From contig NZ_CP071868.1 in assembly GCF_017569225.1 (NCBI RefSeq), positions 310,001 to 374,000 of the forward strand: 64,000 bases of DNA, in the 5' to 3' direction. Origin of the DNA: Pengzhenrongella sicca. Its GTDB lineage: Bacteria; Actinomycetota; Actinomycetes; Actinomycetales; Cellulomonadaceae. The position numbers and the translations under genes were made by a program. The notes beneath the pieces were generated by a model. That model saw only the letters and a program-made list of their open reading frames with translations. It searched no databases and was not told the origin of the DNA. Shown here one piece after another: positions 7,202-15,733 of the stretch (positions are counted from its first letter, which is position 1; each line of letters starts with the position of its first letter).

Positions 7202-8806
7202 GTGCTTCGCCCCACCCCCGCCGTCCCCCGTCCCACCGATCTCGCCGCCGGCCGCGCCGTGCGCCGCGCCGCGCGCCGGCTGCCGGGCGCCGCGGTCGCC
7301 GTCGCCGGCGTCCTGGCGCTGCTGCTCGCGGGCTGCACCGCGCCGAAGAACCAGACCGAGGTCGACAACGAGGTCGAGGTGGGGGCGACCCCGTCGGCGA
7401 CGAGCGACGTGCCCGCCGAGCTGCGGGAGTACTACGAGCAGGCGATCGACTGGACGGCGTGCGGCGAGTTCCAGTGCGGGACCGTGCGCGTGCCGGTCGA
7501 CTACGCCGATCCGGCCGCGGCCTCGATCGACCTCGCGGTCAAGCGCTCGGTCGCGACGGGCGGGGACGCGATCGGGTCGCTGCTCGTCAATCCCGGTGGC
7601 CCGGGCGCGTCCGGCGTCGACTTCGTCGACAGCGTGGTCGGCGTCGTCGGCCCGGGCGTGGTCGAGCAGTACGACATCGTCGGCTTCGACCCGCGAGGCG
7701 TGGCGAGCTCGAATCCCGTCACGTGCCTCGACGACGACGCCAAGGACGACCTGCTCTCGGCCGACTTCGACTACTCGACGGACGCGGGGATCGCGGCCGC
7801 GGAGGACGCCTACGCGGCGATGGGCGCGGCCTGTGCCGCGAACACGGGTGAGCTGCTCGGGCACGTGGACACGGTGAGCGCCGCGCGAGACCTGGACGTG
7901 CTGCGGGCGACGCTCGGCGACGAGGCGCTCTCGTACCTCGGGTACTCCTACGGCACGCTGCTCGGCGCGACGTACGCGGGGCTGTTCCCGGAGAAGGTCG
8001 GCCGCGTCGTGCTCGACGGGGCGTTGGACCCGTCGCTCAGCTCGGATGAGCTCGGGCTCGGGCAGGCGGTCGGTTTCGAGAACGCGCTGCGCGCCTACGT
8101 CGAGGACTGCCTGGGCGGTTCCGGGTGTCCGCTGACCGGGACGGTCGAGGACGGCCTCGGCCAGATCCACGACCTCGTCGAGGGCGCGCGCCGGAGCCCG
8201 CTGGCCACCTCGAGCGACCGCCAGCTCACCGGGACGCTCGCGTTCTACGGGATCGCCGTGACGCTCTACGACAACGGCAGCTGGCCGGTGCTCACCCAGG
8301 CGCTCGTCCCCGCGCTCACCGAGGACGACGGCTCGCTCCTGCTTCGCCTCGCGGACATCTACAACGACCGCAACGACGACGGCTCGTTCGCGTCGAACTC
8401 GACCGAGGCGTTCACCGCGATCAACTGCCTCGACGGCGCGTCGTCGGCCGACCCGGCGGCGATGCGCGCGTCCGCCGCGGCGACCGAAGCCGCCGCCCCG
8501 ACGCTCGGCTACTACTTCAGCTACGGCGGCGTCATCTGCGCCGACTGGCCGTACGCCTCGACCGGCACTGCGGCGCCGATCACGGCCGACGGCGCGGCGC
8601 CGATCCTGGTGATCGGCACCACCAACGACCCGGCCACGCCGTATTTGTGGGCGCAGAGCCTCGCGGAGCAGCTCAGCTCCGGCGAGCTGCTGACGTACGA
8701 GGGGGAGGGGCACACCGCCTACGGCCGGTCGAACGACTGCATCCTCGGCGCCGTCGACGCGTACCTGCTCGAGGGGACGATGCCCGCACCGGACACCCGC
8801 TGCTGA
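7202..8806 (+). CDS. Secreted lipoprotein alpha/beta hydrolase, tripeptidyl aminopeptidase (TAP)-like
   Basis: From GTG 7202 this is a 534-residue protein with a twin-arginine-containing N-terminus, a hydrophobic core and a lipobox ending LLAGC (Cys45), so it should be anchored outside the membrane. The alpha/beta hydrolase fold shows the oxyanion motif NPGGPGASG, the nucleophile elbow GYSYGT (Ser near residue 250), and a C-terminal TAP-like domain with GTTNDPATP (catalytic Asp) and EGEGHTAYG (catalytic His). Homologues such as SlpD/SlpE and mycobacterial Hip1 are exported serine peptidases. It ends six bases before the convergent HNH gene. Confidence 0.9.
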   Translation: MLRPTPAVPRPTDLAAGRAVRRAARRLPGAAVAVAGVLALLLAGCTAPKNQTEVDNEVEVGATPSATSDVPAELREYYEQAIDWTACGEFQCGTVRVPVDYADPAAASIDLAVKRSVATGGDAIGSLLVNPGGPGASGVDFVDSVVGVVGPGVVEQYDIVGFDPRGVASSNPVTCLDDDAKDDLLSADFDYSTDAGIAAAEDAYAAMGAACAANTGELLGHVDTVSAARDLDVLRATLGDEALSYLGYSYGTLLGATYAGLFPEKVGRVVLDGALDPSLSSDELGLGQAVGFENALRAYVEDCLGGSGCPLTGTVEDGLGQIHDLVEGARRSPLATSSDRQLTGTLAFYGIAVTLYDNGSWPVLTQALVPALTEDDGSLLLRLADIYNDRNDDGSFASNSTEAFTAINCLDGASSADPAAMRASAAATEAAAPTLGYYFSYGGVICADWPYASTGTAAPITADGAAPILVIGTTNDPATPYLWAQSLAEQLSSGELLTYEGEGHTAYGRSNDCILGAVDAYLLEGTMPAPDTRC

Positions 8807-8811
8807 CCAGT

Positions 8812-10335
8812 TCAGAAGGGTGGGTCGTCGGGCTGGGGTTCGTGGAGCCGCGGCCGGTCGGGTGGCGGCGGCTCGGGATTGACCTCGGTGGCCGGTCGCT
8901 TGTAGCGGTGTTTGGTGGGTGAGGTCCACCACGTGTCGCCGGTGGAGGTGTCGAGGTCGGGGTGCCAACCGCCGTAGGTCTTGGCCCGGTGATGGTGGCG
9001 ACACAGCGAGTGCAGGTTCTCCGCGCAGGTCTGCCCGCCGAGGTCGGGGTGGTCGTGGTCGTAGGGGTCGCGGTGGTCCAGGTCGCACCGCCACGCGGGC
9101 ATCCGGCACCCCACGAACGTGCAGGTCTTGTCCCGCGCCAGGACGGTGCCGGTCAGGTCGGCGCCGGGCCGGTACCCGCGCGGCCCGATCCCGGTCACGC
9201 ACCCGGTGGCGGGGGCGGTGAAGATCCGCCGCCATGTCGCGTCTGCCGCGATCGCCCGCACCAGGTCTGCGGGGATCGGCCCGTACCCGGCCAGCTCCCC
9301 GGGCACCTCATCCAACCCCAACAACGTGGTCGCAGCCGCGGTCACCTGCAGGTGCGGTCGACGCCCCTGCTCCGTCTTCAAGACCCCGCCCGGCTGACCC
9401 TCCTTCCCTGGCGGTGCGTTGGTGGGGGCGATGCCGTTGTCGAGGATGTCGGTGCAGAGGTCGGTCAGGGCGTCCGCTCGCCGCGCCGCCACACCGCGTG
9501 GGTCGGCGGGGTCCGCGGAGGCGGCGATGGCGTCGATCGCGGTGAACACGGTCATCGCGTCCTTGGCGGGTAGGTACGCGGTCAACCACGCCATCACCCC
9601 AGGCGCCGGGCTGACCCGCACATACCTGTCGGCGGCGTCGCGGGCGCGCCGCTCGGCGACGGCGGCCGGGTTCACGGTCAGCTCGACCTTGCGCAAGCGT
9701 GCCTTCAACGCCGGCACCGTCAATCCCGGTGCGACCGGCAGCACCTTGTCCAGGACGGCCGCGGCCGCGTCGTCGTCGAGGTGCCCGACGCCGTCGACCA
9801 GGGCGGTGGCCTTGCGATGATCGATCACCCCAGCCACCAACGCCTCATTCACCGCGGGCCACACCTGCAGCGAGGTCCCGAGACTGACCTTCGCCTCCGC
9901 CACCGACCGAGACATCACCAGCACCGACGCGACCTCATCACCCACGAACTCAGACAGCCGCTGCGCGTCGCGGCGGCGGGCGAGCTCGGCGATCATCTCG
10001 CCCTGCCGCGCCGCAGCCAACGACGTCACGCGCTCCCAGGCGGCGATCGCCTCGATCAACACCGCATCATGCACATCCGACGGGCACAGACCCTCAAGCA
10101 GGTCCACCAGCGACGAGCCGGGCGCCTGCCCCATCAAGGCCGTAGCCAACGCGACCTGATCGATCGGCCCCGCGATGCAGGACCCCGCGGCCGCGGCCTG
10201 CGCCAACGCCGCCCCCGCCTCCGCAAACACCCGCCCAAGCAACAGCCCGAACGCCACATCCACCGAGGCGCCCGCGACCGCCAGCCCGGCCCCCGCCGGG
10301 ACCCCCGCAACTTCGTCATCGCTCGGTTCGAACAT
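8812..10335 (-). CDS. DUF222/HNH endonuclease ('13E12 repeat' family) protein
   Basis: This 507-residue protein has an N-terminal DUF222 helical region (about residues 60-330, with the VDHRKATALVDG-like helix pairs) and a C-terminal HNH nuclease motif around CDLDHRDPYDHDHP and NLHSLCRHHHRAKT, with CxxC-like spacing at CTFVGC. Actinobacterial genomes carry many copies of this family, often as a homing-like or mobile gene, with unknown biological role. The start at ATG 10335 is supported by a TAGTGT -10 box six bases upstream, so the message is probably leaderless. It looks intact. Confidence 0.9.
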   Translation of the reverse strand: MFEPSDDEVAGVPAGAGLAVAGASVDVAFGLLLGRVFAEAGAALAQAAAAGSCIAGPIDQVALATALMGQAPGSSLVDLLEGLCPSDVHDAVLIEAIAAWERVTSLAAARQGEMIAELARRRDAQRLSEFVGDEVASVLVMSRSVAEAKVSLGTSLQVWPAVNEALVAGVIDHRKATALVDGVGHLDDDAAAAVLDKVLPVAPGLTVPALKARLRKVELTVNPAAVAERRARDAADRYVRVSPAPGVMAWLTAYLPAKDAMTVFTAIDAIAASADPADPRGVAARRADALTDLCTDILDNGIAPTNAPPGKEGQPGGVLKTEQGRRPHLQVTAAATTLLGLDEVPGELAGYGPIPADLVRAIAADATWRRIFTAPATGCVTGIGPRGYRPGADLTGTVLARDKTCTFVGCRMPAWRCDLDHRDPYDHDHPDLGGQTCAENLHSLCRHHHRAKTYGGWHPDLDTSTGDTWWTSPTKHRYKRPATEVNPEPPPPDRPRLHEPQPDDPPF

Positions 10336-10341
10336 GTGTAC

Positions 10342-10347
10342 ACACTA
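10342..10347 (-). promoter_or_regulatory. -10 box of DUF222/HNH gene
   Basis: On the reverse strand TAGTGT is followed by six bases and the ATG at 10335. Confidence 0.55.
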
Positions 10348-10434
10348 GGACGGACCACCCACACGCACCCCACCCCGAAGTCCAACCTGTGCACAGCCTC
10401 ACCGCCGGCTGCGGCACCCGGTGGAATCACCCAT

Positions 10435-10794
10435 CTAGGGCACGCCTGGCCCGAGCGGAGGCGGTCCGTCCATCGTCGCGCCGGCGCTCGTCGGGGCGGG
10501 CTCCTTGAGTTCGATGAAGATCGAGCGAGTCTCGGTGTCGCCGATGTTCTGGCCCCGGTGCTCTTGTGCGGGCAGCCAGGTCACGAATCCGGCTGGCAGG
10601 TCGACGTCGCGCTGGGCCTCGCCCAGGGTCAGCCGGCGCCGGAACGACGACAGAGTCACCATGACGCTGTCCGGGTGGGCGTGCGGGTTCGTGGCCGCAC
10701 CGGGGGAGTCCGTGTACTCGAGAACCCGCACGCGCTCGTTCTCGAAGACGACGACGTATTTGTCCGGATCCGTGCTGATCGGGTCGAGGTTCAT
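10435..10794 (-). CDS. Cupin-fold protein
   Basis: This 119-residue protein has a single predicted beta barrel. NPHAHPDSVMVTLS supplies the first cupin metal-binding motif (two His and the following acidic residue), and WLPAQEHRGQNIGD supplies the second His. Small cupins of this kind bind a divalent metal and act as isomerases, dioxygenases or sensors; the ligand is not evident. It lies between the HNH gene and the tRNA with no clear operon partner. Confidence 0.75.
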   Translation of the reverse strand: MNLDPISTDPDKYVVVFENERVRVLEYTDSPGAATNPHAHPDSVMVTLSSFRRRLTLGEAQRDVDLPAGFVTWLPAQEHRGQNIGDTETRSIFIELKEPAPTSAGATMDGPPPLGPGVP

Positions 10795-10893
10795 GCCCTG
10801 AGTCTTGCGCGGGTGTCAAGGGCCGCTTTGGACCCAGCGGCTCGGGTAGGTACAGTGGCTCCCGCCCGTCCAGGCCGATCAGGTCGCGGACGT

Positions 10894-10969
10894 GCCGCCT
10901 TAGCTCAGTCGGTAGAGCGTCTCACTCGTAATGAGAAGGTCAACAGTTCGATTCTGTTAGGCGGCTCCA
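10894..10969 (+). tRNA. tRNA-Thr (anticodon CGT)
   Basis: A complete cloverleaf can be drawn: acceptor GCCGCCT with AGGCGGC, D-arm GCTC/GAGC, anticodon stem TCTCA/TGAGA with loop CTCGTAA giving anticodon CGT (reads ACG, threonine), and a T-arm AACAG/CTGTT with TTCGATT. The discriminator is T and the 3' CCA is encoded. The gene is intact, and a strong hairpin follows directly. Confidence 0.96.
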
Positions 10970-10976
10970 CCATAAA

Positions 10977-11016
10977 AAGAGCCCGTCACCTGCGTACCAG
11001 CAGGGGACGGGCTCTT
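10977..11016 (+). terminator. Terminator after tRNA-Thr
   Basis: An 11-bp perfect stem, AAGAGCCCGTC with GACGGGCTCTT, encloses an 18-nt loop and begins eight bases after the tRNA CCA end. Confidence 0.75.
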
Positions 11017-11033
11017 CGCTACTCCGGGTCAAA

Positions 11034-11147
11034 TCAGGGGTTCTGAAGCAGTCCCGTCAGGCGCTCAGGCACATCCGCCGGGAAGCGAATCACCTCCTGG
11101 CCCGTGAGTTGCCGACGGTACGCCCGTCGCGAAGACCGGCGGGGTGC
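11034..11147 (-). pseudogene. Possible 3' remnant of an unidentified gene beside tRNA-Thr
   Basis: On the reverse strand a 37-codon open stretch ends at a stop at 11034 and reads coding-like (RQLTGQEVIRFPADVPERLTG), but an in-frame stop lies directly upstream and there is no start codon. It may be the end of a gene cut off when foreign DNA entered next to the tRNA. The family is not recognised, and chance cannot be excluded. Confidence 0.25.
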
Positions 11148-11219
11148 TCAGGTGTCGCCATCGGCGCGCTGGTAAAGCCTCCTCGCGCGCAGGTTGGCGG
11201 CCACCGCGTCGCTTGGTGC

Positions 11220-11259
11220 TGCCTGACCTGGAGCCGACGTGGTGGGTTCAGGTCAGGCA
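11220..11259. repeat. 11-bp inverted repeat upstream of unknown membrane protein
   Basis: TGCCTGACCTG (11220-11230) and CAGGTCAGGCA (11249-11259) are perfect inverted copies 18 bases apart. It could be an operator, a terminator for the relic upstream, or an insertion scar. It lies 64 bases before the next start codon. Confidence 0.6.
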
Positions 11260-11322
11260 ACCCGCTCAGCTGGGTGCGGCGCGTCCCTCAAGACGGCTAG
11301 GACGAGGTGGAACAATTGCGGC

Positions 11323-12399
11323 ATGCCGGACACTTCACGCACCGATATGCACGCACCGAAGGGGGCCAGCGCCGGCATCAGCGCGTTCGTGACAAGCGTT
11401 CTTGACCAGCTCGCCATCAGTGCCTGGCTCCCGGCGGCCATGCTCATCGGCGTCGGTACGTTGCTTGTCCAATTGCACACCAACCTGAACCTTGACCTTC
11501 CAGCGGCAGTCAACGACATCGCCTCCGCGCCCTGGGGTGTCCTCGTCATGTTGGTGTTTGGCCTGGTCCTCACGACTATGGTGACGCAAGCATTCTCTTT
11601 CGGGGTCATCCGTGTGCTTGAAGGCTATTGGGGGCCGCGAATATTCGTGGACATGCTGACAAGGTCCCGGGTGAAGCGCCACGTTCGGCTCGCCCAGCGG
11701 GCAAAGAATCGAGTTATTCGCCTTCAGCAGCAACTGTTCGAGTCGGCGCGTCCGAGGCTCCTTCGTGAGGAGGACTCGGCGCACGTCGACGTCTGGGAGG
11801 CCGAGGTTTACCAGATTTCCCACGAAAAGAGGCGCCAGGGTGATCCCAAGATCATCGCAGAGGCCAGCGAGATTGATTGGCGAGAGAAGGCTGATCCGGG
11901 GCTAGCGGCTCTCTTCTACCGAGCGTTTCAGCGGCAGGACGATTATCCGACGAGGCCGAGTCGAATACTCCCGACTGCGCTCGGAAATGTTCTGAGGGCC
12001 TCCGAGGAACATCTTAGATTGAAGGGAACTGCACTTGAACGGTTCGTGATGGAGAATTATGACGCGGTTCCGCCTCGTCTGATGACACAGCACGACCAGT
12101 TCCGCGACAGGCTTGACATGTATTCGCTGCTCGTTCTGGTATTCGGAGCGCTTGCGGCCAGCTCGCTTCCCTTGCTCTACTTCCCCGCAGAGTCGCAGGC
12201 GTGGCTGCCGCCGGTGGGCGGTTGTGTCGCGATGGTGAGTCTCGGTTGGCTGAGCTACCGAGCGGCCATCGCGTCGGCTCGGGGATACGGATCTACCCTG
12301 CGCTCGATACGCGATGAGGTTGCGAGAAGGGCGAGGGCCAGCGGTTCGGCTCCAACCCATGCGGCCACGAGTGTTGCTACTCAGATGCCGGTTCCATAG
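11323..12399 (+). CDS. Membrane protein of unknown function in low-GC insert
   Basis: Starting at ATG 11323 the product is 358 residues (another in-frame ATG is at 11347). It has two N-terminal transmembrane helices (LPAAMLIGVGTLLV and WGVLVMLVFGLVLTTMV), a charged cytosolic central region of about 190 residues rich in Arg, Glu and Gln, and two C-terminal transmembrane helices (YSLLVLVFGALAASSLPLLYF and a following one). I recognise no family. Codon use is much less GC-biased than its neighbours (agt, gaa, att, aat codons), which with the adjacent tRNA points to acquisition by transfer. The two-helix/soluble/two-helix layout would suit a membrane-anchored sensor or effector, but nothing shows that directly. 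Confidence 0.72.
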   Translation: MPDTSRTDMHAPKGASAGISAFVTSVLDQLAISAWLPAAMLIGVGTLLVQLHTNLNLDLPAAVNDIASAPWGVLVMLVFGLVLTTMVTQAFSFGVIRVLEGYWGPRIFVDMLTRSRVKRHVRLAQRAKNRVIRLQQQLFESARPRLLREEDSAHVDVWEAEVYQISHEKRRQGDPKIIAEASEIDWREKADPGLAALFYRAFQRQDDYPTRPSRILPTALGNVLRASEEHLRLKGTALERFVMENYDAVPPRLMTQHDQFRDRLDMYSLLVLVFGALAASSLPLLYFPAESQAWLPPVGGCVAMVSLGWLSYRAAIASARGYGSTLRSIRDEVARRARASGSAPTHAATSVATQMPVP

Positions 12400-12799
12400 G
12401 TACGTTGTGGCTGGGGCAATCGGGCTGTAGCGCGGCGTGCACCGGCCCGACTCCGCAATTGGGGCGTGGGCAGACCCACTCTTGTGCCGTGACTGATCCG
12501 GTGCCCGGGACCCTGTCGTCACCCATGTTCGGATAGTCCCGCCGAGTACTCGCTCAGGTCAAGGCTTTCGCGCTTCGCGATCGACTGTGCAGCCGGTGTG
12601 AAGTCGCGAGCGTGCGGGTTCCCATCGGAGTTGCGTCGAGCCGATCCTCCGCACGAGGGGAGCGCCCCAGTGGATGCGAACGACCGCGGAGGCGGTGCGG
12701 GTGCGTAGCGATCTGGACGGCTGTGAATCCTGACGTGGGACAACGGGTGTGCATCTTGCTCTCACGCCGGGGCGATGACGGACTCTGACCAAAGCATCT
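12400..12799. other. Intergenic region without a recognisable gene
   Basis: Short open frames exist on the reverse strand, but none has coding-like codon bias or a recognised motif. It is probably decayed DNA between the low-GC insert and the oxidoreductase relics. Confidence 0.5.
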
Positions 12800-13316
12800 A
12801 TGCAGGACCGATGGCCTGCCGCGCCGAAGCCACCCGCGTCGGTCGCTGGTGGAAGGTCGCCGTACCCACGATCGACGGCCTCAGCCAGGCGCGCCACGTC
12901 GGCGAGGCAGAGCTCATGGCCCGTGAACTCATCACGGTAACCCTCGATGTCGAGCTCCCGCGGATTCAGTTCGGCGCGCGTGGTGTCGGTCAGCGAGAAC
13001 GCTCCGGCTTTCGACACGGTGTAGGGGAGCATGCCTGCACCGAGGATGCCGAGCAGGTTGACGTTCAGCACCTGCCGGGTCCGGGCCACGACCTCGGCGT
13101 CGAGCACACTTGCCCCGGTCGTGGATGCCGGCGTTGTTGACCACCATGGTCTGGTCCGGAATCGCCCGGGTCAGGTCGTCGATGGTCGAGGCATCGGTGA
13201 CGTCGAGGCGGATCGGTCGCACGCCGGCGAGGTCCACGGCGTTCGGATCCCGCGCCGGCGTAAACGGTCGCACCGGCCTCGACCAGCAGGGCGCGGGCCG
13301 AGCGGGAGATCACCAG
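12800..13316 (-). pseudogene. Short-chain dehydrogenase (SDR) pseudogene with frameshifts and deletion
   Basis: Read on the reverse strand, three frames in turn give consecutive SDR pieces: RGLVISRSARALLVEAGATVY (first beta-alpha unit), then LAGVRPIRLDVTDAS through MVVNNAGIHDRGK, then RQVLNVNLLGILGAGML joined directly to PYTVSKAGAFSLT. The part between the NVN motif and the YxxSK motif is shortened, and the glycine-rich N-terminus is missing. At least two frameshifts plus an internal deletion make it non-functional. Exact ends are approximate. Confidence 0.75.
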
Positions 13317-13529
13317 GCCACGACGCCGTCGTCGTCGAAGAACCCGCCGCTGGGGCCGTCAGCAGGCAGCGTGGCGAGTCGGATCGCGACCTGTGCACCC
13401 TGCTCCGGCGTGCGCGGGGCGGCGGACCCGGTGAAGTAGGTCGCGACGTAGCCAGGACAGGCCGCGTTGATGATGACCTTGGTATCGGCGAGGCGTCGCG
13501 CGTACTGGACCGTGAGGCTGTTCGACAGT
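13310..13529 (-). pseudogene. C-terminal fragment of a second SDR oxidoreductase
   Basis: The last 70 or so residues match the end of carbonyl-reductase-like SDRs: LSNSLTVQYARRLAD, INAACPGYVATYF, PEQGAQVAIRLATLP and SGGFFDDDGVVAW before the stop at 13310. Upstream of about 13529 the similarity ends abruptly and the opposite strand carries the 3' half of a LysR gene. The 5' half with the cofactor-binding motif and YxxxK is gone. Confidence 0.75.
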
Positions 13530-13898
13530 GCCGATCTGTACACCGAGGGACAGATCGCTGTGCTCCCGGCGGACCATCCGCTCGCCATGCGCGCCGAGCT
13601 GACGCTCGCGGAGGTCACCGCGGTGCACGACCTGCCGGTCGCCCGCTGGCCACGCCGCGACGGCACCTACCCCGAGGGTCCCGGCCCGGAGGTGCGCACC
13701 CAGTCGCAACTGGCGCAGCTCGTCGCGCTCGGCCGGACGCTGCTGGTCATCCCGGCGTCCAGCCGGTCGTGGCAGTGGCCCGAGCACGTCGCGGTGCCGG
13801 TCGTGGACGCGCCCGCGATCACCACGGTCCTGGCCTGGCCGCGCACCGGGTACTCCCCGGCGGTGGCGGCCCTCGTGCGCTCTGCGGTGGCGGTCTGA
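13530..13898 (+). pseudogene. C-terminal fragment of a LysR-family regulator
   Basis: Forward-strand residues from LYTEGQIAVLPADHPLAMR to the stop at 13898 look like the second half of a LysR substrate-binding domain, including LTLAEVTAVHDLPVARWP and QSQLAQLVALGRTLLVIP. The helix-turn-helix and first half are missing; the frame runs into antisense of the SDR fragment at about 13530. This is the reciprocal half of the deletion described for the SDR fragment. Confidence 0.7.
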
Positions 13899-13985
13899 GA
13901 GGCGCCGTGCGCGCCGGACGGTGCGTCGACGCGGAGACGAGCGCCCGGCTCGACCGACGTCAGGGGCGCGACGGCGCGGCCCGAG

Positions 13986-14771
13986 CTAAGCGCCAGCTCC
14001 GCCGTCGACCGGCACGATCGCGCCCGTCACGTAGGAGGCTCGGTCGCTGAGCAGCCACGCGGCCACTTCGGCGATCTGGTGGGGCTCGGCGAGTCGGCCG
14101 AGCGGAATCGACGCCGTGATCTGCGTGACGATGCCGGGGGTCGCGGCCTCCCACGCGTCGATCATCTCCGTCGCGGTCCCGCCGGGTGTGATGCCGTTGA
14201 CCCGGATGCCGTCGCGGGCCCAGCTGACGGCGGCGGTCTCGGTGATGCTGTTGAGTGCGCGCTTCATGGCCCCGTACGCGGGCAGGGCGGGGTTCGCGCG
14301 TCGGCTGCCGATGCTGGACGTGTTGACGATCGCGCCACCGGTGCCTCGTCGCATGAGTGCTGCCTCGGCGGTCATGGCGGTCCAGTGCGCGCGGAAGTTC
14401 ACGGTGAACTGCTCGTCGATGTCTTCCTCGGCCGTAGCGTCCAGCGGGCCCACCTGCCGTTGGGCCGCCGCGCCATTGTTGAAGGCGCCGTCAAGGCGGC
14501 CGTGCAGTTCCTCGACGCGGTCGACGGCCGCGCGGATGCTCGCGCGGTCGGCGAGGTCCACCGTGACGGCGTCGGCGACGCCTCCGGCTGCGCGGATAGC
14601 GGTGGAGAGACGCTCGATGGCGTCGGTGCTCCGGGCGGCGAGGACGACGGCGGCGCCCTCTTGCGCGAAGAGTCGAGCTGCGGCCGCGCCGATGCCCCGG
14701 CTGGCGCCGGTGATCAGCACCACCTTTCCGGTGAGCAGGCCGATCGGGGTGGACTCGATGGTGGTTGTCAT
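13986..14771 (-). CDS. SDR-family oxidoreductase (intact)
   Basis: The 261-residue protein is full length for a classical SDR. It has the cofactor motif TGASRGIG (21-28), a FNNG motif (97-100), catalytic Ser in NTSSIG (150-155) and YGAMK (Tyr166, Lys170), and ends with VTGAIVPVDGGAGA. It should be an NAD(P)H-dependent alcohol/ketone reductase of unknown substrate. It is divergent from the XRE regulator at 14857, with an 85-bp shared promoter region holding a palindrome, so that regulator probably controls it. The neighbouring broken SDRs show this was a larger oxidoreductase cluster. Confidence 0.9.
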   Translation of the reverse strand: MTTTIESTPIGLLTGKVVLITGASRGIGAAAARLFAQEGAAVVLAARSTDAIERLSTAIRAAGGVADAVTVDLADRASIRAAVDRVEELHGRLDGAFNNGAAAQRQVGPLDATAEEDIDEQFTVNFRAHWTAMTAEAALMRRGTGGAIVNTSSIGSRRANPALPAYGAMKRALNSITETAAVSWARDGIRVNGITPGGTATEMIDAWEAATPGIVTQITASIPLGRLAEPHQIAEVAAWLLSDRASYVTGAIVPVDGGAGA

Positions 14772-14823
14772 GCCATCAAGCGTCGTGCCGAACGGGAGCC
14801 GGAGCCAGGCACAGTCGGTACGA

Positions 14824-14841
14824 CGATCCGCCGCCGGATCG
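14824..14841. promoter_or_regulatory. Palindrome in SDR/XRE divergent promoter
   Basis: CGATCCG-ccgc-CGGATCG, a perfect 7-bp inverted repeat with a 4-bp centre, lies 15 bases before the XRE regulator start. It is a plausible autoregulatory operator. Confidence 0.5.
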
Positions 14842-14856
14842 AGTGCAGACTGCAGT

Positions 14857-15714
14857 ATGGATAAGAAGGAGCTGGGGGTGTTTCTGCGCAGCCGACGCGA
14901 GCGGCTCCGCCCGGAGGATGTCGGCCTGATCGCCGGTCATCGGCGCAGAACGCCCGGGCTCCGCCGGGAGGAGGTCGCAGTGCTCGCGCACATCTCCACG
15001 GAGTACTACAGCAGGCTCGAGCAGGGGAGGGCGCCGCGACCGTCGGGCGAGGTTCTCGCCGGGATCGTGGGCGCGCTGCGGCTCACAGAAGCGGAGTCCG
15101 ATCATCTCCATCGGCTCGCGGGCACCGTGCCGCGCCTGTCAGGCAGGCACCGCCGCGAGGTCCGGCCGAGCATCCTCGCGCTCCTTGAGCGGCTCCCGAT
15201 GACGGCCGGGTTCGTGATGTCCGTGACGTTCGAGGTCCTCGCCTGGAACGATCTGGCCGCGGCCCTGATGGAAGACTTCGAGGCCCTTGCTTTGGCCGAT
15301 CGCAACCTCGCGCGCAGAGCCTTCCTCTCGCCGATGCCTCCTGGCGCGACACTGTATGGAATCTCCGACGGCGCCGAGTTCCGGCGCCACGTCGTCGCGG
15401 AGCTGCGGGTGACGCTCGACCGCTATCCGACGGATCCCGCGGTCACCGGACTGATCGACGAGCTCCGCGAGGGCAGCCCCGAGTTCGCTGCCCTCTGGGA
15501 GCGGCGCGACGTGCCGGGCGCGTCGATGCTCACGAAGACCTTTCGGCACCCAGACGTTGGCGAGATCACCGTCGACTGCGACAGCCTGACGCTCACCGAT
15601 CAGGATCAACGCCTCGTGCTGTACACCGCGCCGCGAGGATCACGCGACGCTGAAGCGCTCGCGCTCCTGACGGTGCTGGGGCCTACGGCGGTGGGTTCGA
15701 CCAAAGCCCGCTAG
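14857..15714 (+). CDS. XRE-family regulator with MmyB-like ligand-binding domain
   Basis: This 285-residue protein has an N-terminal helix-turn-helix with RTPGLRREEVAVLAHIS and YYSRLEQGRAPRPS (about residues 29-66), the hallmark of MmyB-type XRE regulators, and a C-terminal PAS-like ligand-binding domain with VLAWNDLAAALMEDF. Relatives respond to fatty acids or other small hydrophobic ligands and usually repress an adjacent divergent oxidoreductase gene, which fits the SDR at 13986-14771. The ATG at 14857 is chosen because the HTH family normally starts within about ten residues of this point. Confidence 0.9.
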   Translation: MDKKELGVFLRSRRERLRPEDVGLIAGHRRRTPGLRREEVAVLAHISTEYYSRLEQGRAPRPSGEVLAGIVGALRLTEAESDHLHRLAGTVPRLSGRHRREVRPSILALLERLPMTAGFVMSVTFEVLAWNDLAAALMEDFEALALADRNLARRAFLSPMPPGATLYGISDGAEFRRHVVAELRVTLDRYPTDPAVTGLIDELREGSPEFAALWERRDVPGASMLTKTFRHPDVGEITVDCDSLTLTDQDQRLVLYTAPRGSRDAEALALLTVLGPTAVGSTKAR

Positions 15715-15733
15715 CTGGCGGGTGTGCCCTGGA

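Noticed and set aside
12519-12754. Small reverse-strand reading frames as genes
   Set aside because: They lack coding-like codon bias, ribosome-binding sites or recognisable motifs.
10894-13985. An integrated prophage or ICE next to tRNA-Thr
   Set aside because: No integrase, excisionase, structural gene or duplicated tRNA 3' end was found; only a low-GC gene and pseudogenes support transfer.
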